A stretch of 64,000 bases of DNA from the NCBI RefSeq assembly GCF_008033235.1, contig NZ_CP042432.1, positions 2,976,001 to 3,040,000 on the forward strand. Direction: 5' to 3'. The stretch comes from Anseongella ginsenosidimutans (lineage in GTDB: Bacteria > Bacteroidota > Bacteroidia > Sphingobacteriales > Sphingobacteriaceae). Under the pieces are notes generated by a model. That model ran no database searches, was not told where the DNA came from, and saw only the letters and a program-made list of their open reading frames with translations. The translations under genes and the position numbers were made by a program. This document shows, in pieces, positions 1 to 6,914 of this stretch. Position 1 is the stretch's first letter. Every line of letters starts with the position of its first letter.

Positions 1-39
1 CCAACTTCACCCCATACAAGCAAAAAATCCAAAAAAAAT

Positions 40-70
40 TTGCGAAATCAAATGATTGCATATATATTTG
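40..70 (+). promoter_or_regulatory. Bacteroidota-type promoter of the arsR operon
   Basis: TTG at 40-42 and TATATTTG at 63-70, separated by 20 nt, match the Bacteroidota consensus (-33 TTG, 19-21 nt, -7 TAnnTTTG). Transcription would start near 76-78. That lies downstream of an ATG at 56, so translation must begin at the ATG at 89. Confidence 0.7.
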
Positions 71-85
71 CAACCATATGTTTGC
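70..85. promoter_or_regulatory. Candidate ArsR operator (imperfect palindrome)
   Basis: GCAACCATATGTTTGC is a 16-bp palindrome with one mismatched base pair. It covers the predicted transcription start of the arsR operon, where an ArsR-type repressor would block initiation. Self-repression is inferred from position and from the usual habit of ArsR proteins. Confidence 0.4.
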
Positions 86-88
86 GCA

Positions 89-418
89 ATGGAAGCGAGA
101 CGAGACATTTTTCAAGCCGTATCCGACCCGACAAGACGGGCAATTATCACCTTAATTGCATTACAGGCAATGACACCCAATGCCATTGCTGAACATTTCG
201 ACACAACCCGACAGGCCGTATCCAAACATCTGCGCATTTTGACAGAATGCGAATTGGTAACGCAAAAACAACAAGGCAGGGAGATTTATTACCAGCTCGA
301 AATTGACAAAATGAAAGAAATCGATAAGTGGCTGGAGCAGTTCCGCAAGATCTGGGAAACAAGGTTTAATCAATTAGACAACTTACTGGCAACGATTAAA
401 AACAAAAAAAATGAATAG
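89..418 (+). CDS. ArsR-family transcriptional regulator
   Basis: Small winged-helix DNA-binding protein of about 109 residues. The opening stretch (ARRDIFQAVSDPTRR) is the classic ArsR first helix, followed by the helix-turn-helix FDTTRQAVSKHLRILTECELV and a wing with QQGREIYYQL. No paired cysteines or other metal site is evident, so it resembles the ArsR subclass paired with AHSA1/SRPBCC proteins rather than a metal sensor. I chose the ATG at 89 over the one at 56 because the promoter at 40-70 would start the transcript around 77. The stop overlaps the next gene by 8 bases, indicating translational coupling. It probably represses its own operon. Confidence 0.9.
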   Translation: MEARRDIFQAVSDPTRRAIITLIALQAMTPNAIAEHFDTTRQAVSKHLRILTECELVTQKQQGREIYYQLEIDKMKEIDKWLEQFRKIWETRFNQLDNLLATIKNKKNE

Positions 419-917
419 TAGTTTCTTGTTTGATTTTTCCATAGATAGGGAAAATAAAACCATTCACATCAAACGTGAATTCGATGCCAACCTCGAATTG
501 GTTTGGCAGGGCTGGACAACCGCTGAGCTGCTCGACCAATGGTGCGCTCCAAACCCGTACAGAACAGAAACACAAACGTTGGATTTACGTGAAGGCGGCT
601 TCTGGCATTACGCAATCGTAAGCCCTGAAGGGAAAAAACATTGGAGCCGGTATGATTACAAAAAAATTGAAACTGAAAAAAGCATTAGGGAATCGCGGGC
701 ATTCAGCGATGAAAACGGACGGGTTAGCCCGGATTTTTTGCGTACCGAATGCATCATAGATTTCAGCGAAACGAGCGGCAAAACACTCGTAACAATTACT
801 GAAAAATACGGAAGCACCGAAATGTTTGACAAAATGGCGACGTCCAGCCACAAAAAAGGTTTTTCCTCACATCTTCAAAATTTGGACAAATTACTACTTA
901 CACTAAAAAATAAATAA
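411..917 (+). CDS. AHSA1/SRPBCC-domain protein (first of a tandem pair)
   Basis: A 168-residue START-like (SRPBCC) helix-grip protein of the AHSA1 family (activator of Hsp90 ATPase homolog 1-like). Diagnostic stretches are TIHIKREFDANLELVWQGWT near residue 20, LLDQWCAP, and GGFWHYAIVSPEGKKHW. Such proteins bind hydrophobic ligands, and in ArsR-AHSA1 operons they are usually of unknown function. It overlaps the upstream arsR gene by 8 bases and is followed after one base by a close paralog. The usual WWGP motif is changed to QWCAP here, unlike the paralog, so the two copies have diverged around the pocket entrance. Cytoplasmic, with no signal peptide. Confidence 0.85.
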   Translation: MNSSFLFDFSIDRENKTIHIKREFDANLELVWQGWTTAELLDQWCAPNPYRTETQTLDLREGGFWHYAIVSPEGKKHWSRYDYKKIETEKSIRESRAFSDENGRVSPDFLRTECIIDFSETSGKTLVTITEKYGSTEMFDKMATSSHKKGFSSHLQNLDKLLLTLKNK

Positions 918-918
918 G

Positions 919-1422
919 ATGAAACCGACATTAGTATTTGACTTCATTGTCAACAAAGAAAACAAAACCATTCACATAACCCGCGAATTTGCAGCAAGCC
1001 TTGAACTGGTTTGGCAAGCATGGACAACACCTGAGCTGCTCGACAAGTGGTGGGGACCGCAACCCTGGAGAGCCGAAACCAAGACAATGGATTTTCGCGA
1101 AGGCGGCTTTTGGCACTATGCAATGGTAAGCCCTGAAGGCGAAAAACATTGGAGCAAGGCCACCTTTCTTGCTATTAAGAAAGAAAAATCATTTGCCTCA
1201 AAAGGCGGAATCTGCGATGAAAACGGCACGTTAGATCCGGCGTTTCCTCAAAATTTATGGGAAAACAATTTTAGCCCTAAAGATAATAAAGTACAGGTAG
1301 ACATGCTGCTGACATATGATACGCTTGACGACCTCGAAAAAGAGATAGAGATGGGCTTTAAAGAAGGTATGACCATAGATTTCCAGCAACTGGACGAATT
1401 GTTACTGACACTAAATAAGTAA
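919..1422 (+). CDS. AHSA1/SRPBCC-domain protein (second of a tandem pair)
   Basis: A 167-residue SRPBCC protein, clearly paralogous to the preceding gene: it shares ENKTIHI.REF, LELVWQ.WTT.ELLD and EGGFWHYA.VSPEG. It keeps the canonical DKWWGPQPW motif of AHSA1 proteins, so it is the less altered copy. The start ATG lies one base after the upstream stop, so the three genes form one operon under the promoter at 40-70. The family fold is clear; the ligand is unknown. Confidence 0.85.
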   Translation: MKPTLVFDFIVNKENKTIHITREFAASLELVWQAWTTPELLDKWWGPQPWRAETKTMDFREGGFWHYAMVSPEGEKHWSKATFLAIKKEKSFASKGGICDENGTLDPAFPQNLWENNFSPKDNKVQVDMLLTYDTLDDLEKEIEMGFKEGMTIDFQQLDELLLTLNK

Positions 1423-1437
1423 AAAGCTCGTCTTTTG

Positions 1438-1455
1438 GCCAGCTGAAATGCTGGC
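1438..1455 (+). terminator. Weak stem-loop after the AHSA1 pair
   Basis: GCCAGC (1438-1443) and GCTGGC (1450-1455) form a perfect 6-bp stem with a 6-nt loop, 16 bases after the stop codon. There is no U-tract, so termination is only tentative. Confidence 0.25.
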
Positions 1456-1511
1456 ATTCAATTGAAGAAGGGGATTGTTACGCTTTGCGCTTCCCGATCA
1501 TTGTACAACTA

Positions 1512-1922
1512 ATGACACGAATGGCAAAAGAACAGCTGAAATTCCGGTCGCTGGTAGAATTGTTCGAGTTTCTTCCAAGAGACGAAGCCATGCTGACGGA
1601 CATTTTACGACAGATAACAATAGAAACCTTAAACGGATACGGAAAGGAGAAGCTGTCCTACAATGTCCCGTTTTTCTACGGCAATAAATCTATTTGCCTG
1701 ATATTTCCCGCCTCCGTACCCCGCAGTGGTGTAAAAAGTGGTGTGTTGTTCGGCTTTTGGTATGGCAATCGCCTGAAAGACGAAAATGGTTATCTGGCAC
1801 ATGGAACAAACAAACAGATTTTCTACATGGTATATCAATCGGCTAGTGAAATTGATATTCCCGCTTTAACCGGGCTAATAGGAGAGGCGGTTGAGCTGGA
1901 TAAAAGTTTTTATGCCCATTAA
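1512..1922 (+). CDS. DUF1801-family protein
   Basis: About 137 residues. The middle and C-terminal parts (LSYNVPFFYGNKSICLIFP, GVLFGFWYGNRL, KQIFYMVYQSASEID) match DUF1801, a small frataxin-like fold family found in many soil bacteria, biochemical role not established. An ATG at 1512 or 1521 is the likely start; the open frame extends to a TTG at 1485 but upstream residues do not look conserved. No signal peptide. It stands alone between the ArsR operon and the cupin gene. Confidence 0.7.
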   Translation: MTRMAKEQLKFRSLVELFEFLPRDEAMLTDILRQITIETLNGYGKEKLSYNVPFFYGNKSICLIFPASVPRSGVKSGVLFGFWYGNRLKDENGYLAHGTNKQIFYMVYQSASEIDIPALTGLIGEAVELDKSFYAH

Positions 1923-1986
1923 AAATCAGCTTCGGGAGTGAGCGGTCAATGCAAAGGAGCAATAGCAAAATATTTATAAAGAGGTA

Positions 1987-2337
1987 ATGGGAGAAGTAAT
2001 CGATAAAAATACAGCGGAACATTATTTGTGGGGTGACAATTGTGACAGTTGGGTGCTAGCTGATACCGTTGGGTTATCCGTTAAACAAGAGCGTATGCCA
2101 AGTGGTACAAGAGAGAAATTACATTTTCATGCAAACGCCCAGCAATTTTTCTTTGTCCTCAAAGGGACAGCGACTTTTTATTTAGAGGGCCGCAGGGTAA
2201 TTATAGCCGAACAAAAGGGAGTATTAGTTCAACCGGAAACAAAACATTATATAGCAAATGAGACTGCTGGATACCTCGACTTTCTTCTGATTTCGCAGCC
2301 CGCCCCCAGTAACGACAGAATAATAGTTGAAGGATGA
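1987..2337 (+). CDS. Small cupin-domain protein
   Basis: A single-domain cupin of 116 residues. Motif 1 appears as REKLHFHANAQQFFFVLKG (His ligands and the following Glu replaced by Gln), and motif 2 as VQPETKHYIANETAGYLDFLLIS. The fold is a small beta-barrel that usually binds a metal; the altered motif 1 makes metal chemistry uncertain. Proteins of this type sense or bind small molecules or act as simple isomerases, and the ligand cannot be told from sequence. Its 3' end abuts the next gene. Confidence 0.8.
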   Translation: MGEVIDKNTAEHYLWGDNCDSWVLADTVGLSVKQERMPSGTREKLHFHANAQQFFFVLKGTATFYLEGRRVIIAEQKGVLVQPETKHYIANETAGYLDFLLISQPAPSNDRIIVEG

Positions 2338-2338
2338 C

Positions 2339-2641
2339 ATGATACTGATCACTCAATTGATATACATAATTGAAGGACAAGAGAAAACTTTCGACCAGTT
2401 TGAAAGCGTCGCAATTCCAATAATTTTAAAATATAATGGACGGCTTTTATTCCGGTTAAGACCGGCAGAAAACTATTTTATTGAAATCCACATTGACAAA
2501 CCTTATGAAATTCATCTTGTAGAATTTCAGAATCAACAAGACTTTGAGGGCTTTTTAAAAGACGGAGAGCGAAAGAAGTTTCTACACTTGAAAGAACAAT
2601 CAATAAGGACATCCATATTAATTCAGGGGATAAAGCTGTAA
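2339..2641 (+). CDS. DUF1330-like protein
   Basis: About 100 residues with the layout of the dimeric alpha-beta barrel family DUF1330: TQLIYIIEGQEKTFDQFE at the N-terminus, LKYNGRLLFRLRP in the middle, and EIHLVEFQNQQDFEGFL near residue 65. The ATG at 2339 is the probable start; the frame is also open to a TTG at 2327. It follows the cupin gene so closely that the two are probably co-transcribed. Function unknown. Confidence 0.7.
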   Translation: MILITQLIYIIEGQEKTFDQFESVAIPIILKYNGRLLFRLRPAENYFIEIHIDKPYEIHLVEFQNQQDFEGFLKDGERKKFLHLKEQSIRTSILIQGIKL

Positions 2642-2706
2642 CGTACCATTGGCTTTTTTCGTATTTTAGCTATTGACTAAAAAGCTAGTTAAGTAAGCGA
2701 TAAAAA

Positions 2707-3237
2707 ATGGAAAAAGACATCGAAAAGCTAAAATATCCTATCGGGAAATTTCAAAAACCTCAAAACGTCGATAAAATTCAGATCGAAGAATGGATTAAAA
2801 CCATTGAGGAGTTTCCGGATAAGGTTAATAACGAAGTCAAAAATCTAACAGAAAAAGAGCTTGAAAAGCGATATCGTCCAAATGGCTGGACAATTTACCA
2901 GGTCATAAATCATTGCGCTGATAGCCATATGAACAGTTTGATAAGGTTTAAACTTACGCTGACTGAAGAAACCCCAACTATAAAACCTTATTTTGAGAAC
3001 TTATGGGCGGAATTATCTGACTCAAAAAATTACCCGGTAGAGAGTTCATTAAAAATTTTAGCAGGTTTACACGAGCGCTGGGTACATCTAATGGAGAACT
3101 TAACCGAAATTGAATTAGAAAAAGAGTTCATACACCCTGAAAACAAAGAAAAGGTTTCACTAAAAACGAATATAGGAATTTACGCCTGGCATTGTAAACA
3201 TCATTTAGCTCACATAATTAGCGCTAAACAAAATTAG
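2707..3237 (+). CDS. YfiT/BstA-like DinB-superfamily metal-dependent protein
   Basis: A 176-residue four-helix DinB-superfamily protein of the YfiT type. Strong markers are YRPNGWTIYQVINHCADSHMNS near residue 60-80 and the C-terminal YAWHCKHHLAHI, which together supply the His triad that binds a divalent metal. Characterised relatives include Bacillus BstA (bacillithiol S-transferase) and YfiT, annotated as a putative metal-dependent hydrolase. Whether this protein transfers a thiol is not visible in the sequence. Cytoplasmic and apparently monocistronic. Confidence 0.85.
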   Translation: MEKDIEKLKYPIGKFQKPQNVDKIQIEEWIKTIEEFPDKVNNEVKNLTEKELEKRYRPNGWTIYQVINHCADSHMNSLIRFKLTLTEETPTIKPYFENLWAELSDSKNYPVESSLKILAGLHERWVHLMENLTEIELEKEFIHPENKEKVSLKTNIGIYAWHCKHHLAHIISAKQN

Positions 3238-3419
3238 ATATTCGCAATGGGGCCTAAGGAATGCATTAATTGAACATCGATTGAAGCTATTTTTAGCGAG
3301 TATGAACTTGGATAGTAAAATCAACTTGTTATCCTGTGATATTCCGTTAGTGGAAGCAAAGATAATATTGCAATGAAAAAGCTTATATTCCTGATCTTTG
3401 TATTCACTAATCAAATTGC

Positions 3420-4064
3420 GTGTCTGTCAATAACGAGGAAAGAAAGTGGCAAAGCAAAACTGAGGATCAACAAATAGAAGGTAAAACGAATGGCCAAATG
3501 GGATGGTCCGAAGACTATTTGAGCCTCGGTGCTTCTATTGGCGTAATTTCCTTATCAGAACATTATAGTGAAAATAATACGATTTGTATATTAAACAAAG
3601 ATGGAAGCTTATGGTATGAATTCACTTATTTTTATGATGATAGTGACGGAAAGTTTGAATATCATAATGATAAATTTAGACCGATAGCGTTTCATCCGGA
3701 TCAGTTTTTATTAGCCATTAGAGTAGTTAAGGAGGAACGCAATCGTTTTGAAGTGATTGTCAATGAAGAGAACACTCTGCATAAGTATATCGAAAATCAG
3801 CCCTTTTTAATGTTTCAAACTTGGGAAGAGCATATTTTGAGCGTGCCTTTTGTTAAATTTGATTTTGCCATCAATCCGCTTAGAGAAAACCCAGGTGAAA
3901 AGTCAGTAGTTATTCCTTATTATGCAGATGTGGCATATTATCCCGCAAAAATCAAAGGCGACTGGCTTCAAGTAAGATGGATGGAGGAAGGTTATTGGAA
4001 TTACGGGTGGATTAAATGGCGTAAAGCCGAAAGACTCTTGATAAAACTGTTGTATATTGCATGA
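3420..4064 (+). CDS. Hypothetical protein with C-terminal SH3-like region (probable lipoprotein, leader out of frame)
   Basis: The open frame starts at a GTG and encodes 214 residues. The C-terminal 50 residues (YYADVAYYPAKIKGDWLQVRW, YGWIKWRKAERLLI) look like a bacterial SH3-type beta-barrel. I do not recognise the rest. The body lacks an export signal, but an ATG at 3373 in another frame encodes a hydrophobic leader, MKKLIFLIFVFTNQIAC, that ends exactly where this frame begins. One extra base near 3424 would join them into a lipoprotein. The gene is therefore either slightly decayed or carries a sequencing error. Base composition is AT-rich like its neighbours. Confidence 0.65.
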   Translation: MSVNNEERKWQSKTEDQQIEGKTNGQMGWSEDYLSLGASIGVISLSEHYSENNTICILNKDGSLWYEFTYFYDDSDGKFEYHNDKFRPIAFHPDQFLLAIRVVKEERNRFEVIVNEENTLHKYIENQPFLMFQTWEEHILSVPFVKFDFAINPLRENPGEKSVVIPYYADVAYYPAKIKGDWLQVRWMEEGYWNYGWIKWRKAERLLIKLLYIA

Positions 4065-4120
4065 GACAAGCGGGACGCCGAAACGCTTATGTAGTCAAAT
4101 TTTAGCTTTATCGACGAAGA

Positions 4121-4284
4121 ATGCAAATACAGTTTTATAATACTATTGAGGACTATAAGGAATATTTTATGGAGAATTAGTCGAGCTTTTAGAAGATGGG
4201 AGTGGATATTTTTATTTGGAATTCTATGAAGGCAAGAGGCTGGAGTTTTGGGCTAAAAGCTTGGATATAAAGCAAGAGAAGTAA
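4121..4284 (+). pseudogene. Small hypothetical gene broken by a single-base deletion
   Basis: From the ATG at 4121 the frame reads MQIQFYNTIEDYKEYFMEN and stops at 4178-4180. In the next frame the text continues as LVELLEDGSGYFYLEFYEG and ends with a stop at 4282-4284. Adding one T to the TT at 4177-4178 gives a continuous protein of about 55 residues. The family is not recognised. No other gene occupies this stretch (4065-4298). Confidence 0.4.
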
Positions 4285-4298
4285 GCAAGCATACAAAT

Positions 4299-4745
4299 AT
4301 GGGAAAAATTGAAAAAATAAGTGGTGGATCTGCAAGACTAAATCAACTGATGCTATTATTATTTTTTTTGCCGTTTGTTTGGCTTCTCACCTACATCATT
4401 TTGGCAAAGAATTTTTCTTTAGCGGGCGGCGCTTTTTTACTATTTTGTATTGCCATGTGCTGTTTAATCATACGGAATGGATTTTCCTACGCGGATTTAT
4501 ACGTATCAGAGCATTGTTTAATAATCAAAAAGTTATTCAGTATCAAAAGCAAGCCTACGGCGAAAATCAAAAAAATCGATAAAGCCTTACTGCCTTTTAC
4601 ATTGTATGTTGAATTTGAGGACAGTACCAAAGCTTTTTTTTTCTCCCGCACCTCAGAAGTATTTAAGCAGTTAATAAGTTCTGATCCCGAAAAGTCCGTA
4701 AAATTTATAAAGAAAAAGTTATTAAAGAATGGACTTTCAAATTAG
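4299..4745 (+). CDS. Small membrane protein with PH-like soluble part
   Basis: 148 residues. Two adjacent hydrophobic segments (about residues 17-36 and 41-60) form an N-terminal membrane hairpin. The remaining 85 residues look like a short beta-rich domain: YADLYVSEHCLIIKKLF, then LPFTLYVEFEDSTKAFFFSR. This layout is common in Bacteroidota hypothetical proteins of the PH-like or DUF304 kind, but I cannot assign the family with confidence. It follows the decayed minigene by 14 bases. Confidence 0.6.
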   Translation: MGKIEKISGGSARLNQLMLLLFFLPFVWLLTYIILAKNFSLAGGAFLLFCIAMCCLIIRNGFSYADLYVSEHCLIIKKLFSIKSKPTAKIKKIDKALLPFTLYVEFEDSTKAFFFSRTSEVFKQLISSDPEKSVKFIKKKLLKNGLSN

Positions 4746-4985
4746 AAGCGATTAAGTGTCCATGCTGGATGAATGCAATTAACTCAATAGGGCCTGCGAA
4801 CATTCTGCATCGTTTTTATGGATAGGGATAAGAAAGCGGAAAACGTTATCAATTCATGAAAAAGTAAAAGTTTTATTCCTCGTGTGGAATATGAAGAAAA
4901 GAGCATCAGGTTTTATATATATTCGTTGTAATATTGGGCTGCCGTAAGACACCCAAAATTGCGACCATTAACCTGAATCCTGATT

Positions 4986-6593
4986 ATGAGCTTTACAAAA
5001 ATCTTATTTATTCTTGTTTCCGTCCTGGTTTACGGCTGGGTAAATGCCCAGGAAATGATTACTTCCGAAAAGCTCGGGAAATTGGATGAAACGCCGCTCA
5101 GAAGCCTGGATGAGGTGAATGCCCTCGTGTTCAAGCCTCGTGGGTACGATATGGTGATGAACCCGAAATTGCCTGATTCATTGAGCAGCCTGGCAATGCT
5201 GTCGAAAGAGGAATCTGCGGAAATGAAGAAAAAGCGGATTCATTTTAATCCATATTTGGTTTTTTACAGCAGCATTGAATTAAAGAAGAAGGATATTTTT
5301 ATTAGTTTTTCAAACTCATGGATCCGGCTGAGCGCCTATTATAAATACAACAATGACAGTAGTTCGGTAGAAGAATACCGGAAGAGAGTGAATCAGAATA
5401 TGCTGAGCGAAAAAATGGTCGGATTTAAACCTAACCTTGAGCTTTTAGAAGATGTCACAGGTCCTGCACGGGAGCTGATCAATGCGGATGCGGTTTTTAT
5501 CTACGATTCTAAGTCAAAATATAAATTTAAGGATACGGTTGACAATTACGGTTCTCTGGTCATACACCTGGTCAAGTTTGATCTCGGGTATGTCAGCCTC
5601 AGCTATTATTATCCATTAAACAAGCGGGAACTGGCCCTTTCGGAAATCAACGATACCTGGGGAATAATACAGTTCAAACCAGACAATGAGTTTACCCACC
5701 CTAATCATGACGGTAGGATTCCACCGTCAAAGGAGCCTGATCTATACTTCGGGAAATTTTCATTTTTGAACAATCCCGAACAGGCAAGAAAAGAGAAGGA
5801 CCAATATGAGCAGCGAAAGCTGAAAGCCAGGGCGAATTCATTGGCCAGAGAAGCCATTCGTTTGGCGCAATCAAAAGATTTTGACCGGGCGAAGGAAAAG
5901 TTTTCTGAAGTATTGAAGGTCGACGCTGACAATGTGATTACGTATCGATATTTGCTGTTAATGTCCCTGGATGAAAATAACAAGGGTGGCTCCTGGAGAT
6001 ATTGCAATAAACTGATCGAAATAGATCCGGAAAGCAAGGAAACCTGGTTTTTAAAAGGCTTGACAGAGAAAAGGTACAACGAACTAGATAGTGCCGCCGA
6101 AACCTTTGAAATGATTATAAGGGAAAGAGATTCCCTGCATTATAGAAGTTATATCGAATTGGCGCTCATCTCTATGCTGAAAGGAGAGACAGATGCTGCC
6201 GACCTGAATTTCAATCGGGCGATAAATATCTTTAAAACCGAAGGAGAAAAGTCCTTGCGAAGGGAGAGTCACCGTATGCTGAACATCAATGACCTGTTCA
6301 GGACAAGGCTGGCCTATGCCAGGTTTTTGAATACTAATTCAGCGTTCGAAAAGAGCAAAATGCTGTTTGAGCAGACCTTAAAGGACGAACAGGCTGCCAT
6401 CGAAGCAGGAAAAAAGGGCGAAAGACGAAGTATTTACGGAAAACTCACTCCTGAAAGCCTAAGAGAACTGAATTTTATGCTTGCTTTGTCCTATGCCGGG
6501 CTAAAGGACGAATCCAATACCCGGTTGTATTTGAAAAAGGCAAAGAGCCTGGGAAAAGTATTACCGGAGGAGTTGGATGGATTGTCCAGGTAA
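4986..6593 (+). CDS. Exported TPR-repeat protein
   Basis: A 535-residue protein with an N-terminal signal peptide (TKILFILVSVLVYGWVNAQ), so it is periplasmic or at the outer membrane. Residues 50-270 form an unassigned domain. From about residue 280 onward there are helical repeats of TPR type: AREAIRLAQSKDFDRAKEKFSEVLKVDADN, then KLIEIDPESKETWFLKGLTEKR, then ELDSAAETFEMIIRE, with two more degenerate units and a final SYAGLKDESNTRLYLKKA. TPR arrays mediate protein contacts; the partner is unknown. It is the last gene of the AT-rich left flank. Confidence 0.75.
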   Translation: MSFTKILFILVSVLVYGWVNAQEMITSEKLGKLDETPLRSLDEVNALVFKPRGYDMVMNPKLPDSLSSLAMLSKEESAEMKKKRIHFNPYLVFYSSIELKKKDIFISFSNSWIRLSAYYKYNNDSSSVEEYRKRVNQNMLSEKMVGFKPNLELLEDVTGPARELINADAVFIYDSKSKYKFKDTVDNYGSLVIHLVKFDLGYVSLSYYYPLNKRELALSEINDTWGIIQFKPDNEFTHPNHDGRIPPSKEPDLYFGKFSFLNNPEQARKEKDQYEQRKLKARANSLAREAIRLAQSKDFDRAKEKFSEVLKVDADNVITYRYLLLMSLDENNKGGSWRYCNKLIEIDPESKETWFLKGLTEKRYNELDSAAETFEMIIRERDSLHYRSYIELALISMLKGETDAADLNFNRAINIFKTEGEKSLRRESHRMLNINDLFRTRLAYARFLNTNSAFEKSKMLFEQTLKDEQAAIEAGKKGERRSIYGKLTPESLRELNFMLALSYAGLKDESNTRLYLKKAKSLGKVLPEELDGLSR

Positions 6594-6607
6594 TAGGCGT
6601 ATTGACC

Positions 6608-6647
6608 GAGGTAGAGTACTGTTGAAAGAGGTAGAGTACTGTTGAAA
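6608..6647. repeat. Perfect 20-bp tandem duplication
   Basis: GAGGTAGAGTACTGTTGAAA occurs twice in direct tandem (6608-6627 and 6628-6647), right after the TPR gene. The rest of the 6594-6914 gap has no gene. It contains a lone TAGTTTTG at 6821-6828 that may be the -7 element for susC, but no TTG at the expected distance. Confidence 0.8.
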
Positions 6648-6914
6648 AATCCCATTACCAGCCCAAGCGGAGCCGCTACGGCTTATTCCTGACCATAGCC
6701 AGTCTATAACTTCCAACCTAAACCATCTGTCTGAATACCGGCTTTTTCGTTCTAAATCATTGGATTAATATAGTGCCAATAATTGCTAATATAGGATTAA
6801 GGGTGTTAGAATCAATTACATAGTTTTGACTCAGCTGACAAGAAGATCGTGCCAAGGGTGCCAGAGAGGCTGGCCTTTTGGTATTGATACCCTAAACTAT
6901 AACTGAATTGTTGT

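Noticed and set aside
4891..4995. A lipoprotein-like start (MKKRASGFIYI, then VVILGC in a shifted frame) before the TPR gene
   Set aside because: It needs a removed base, then runs into nonsense over the TPR signal peptide. The TPR gene has its own good signal, so this is at most a vestige.
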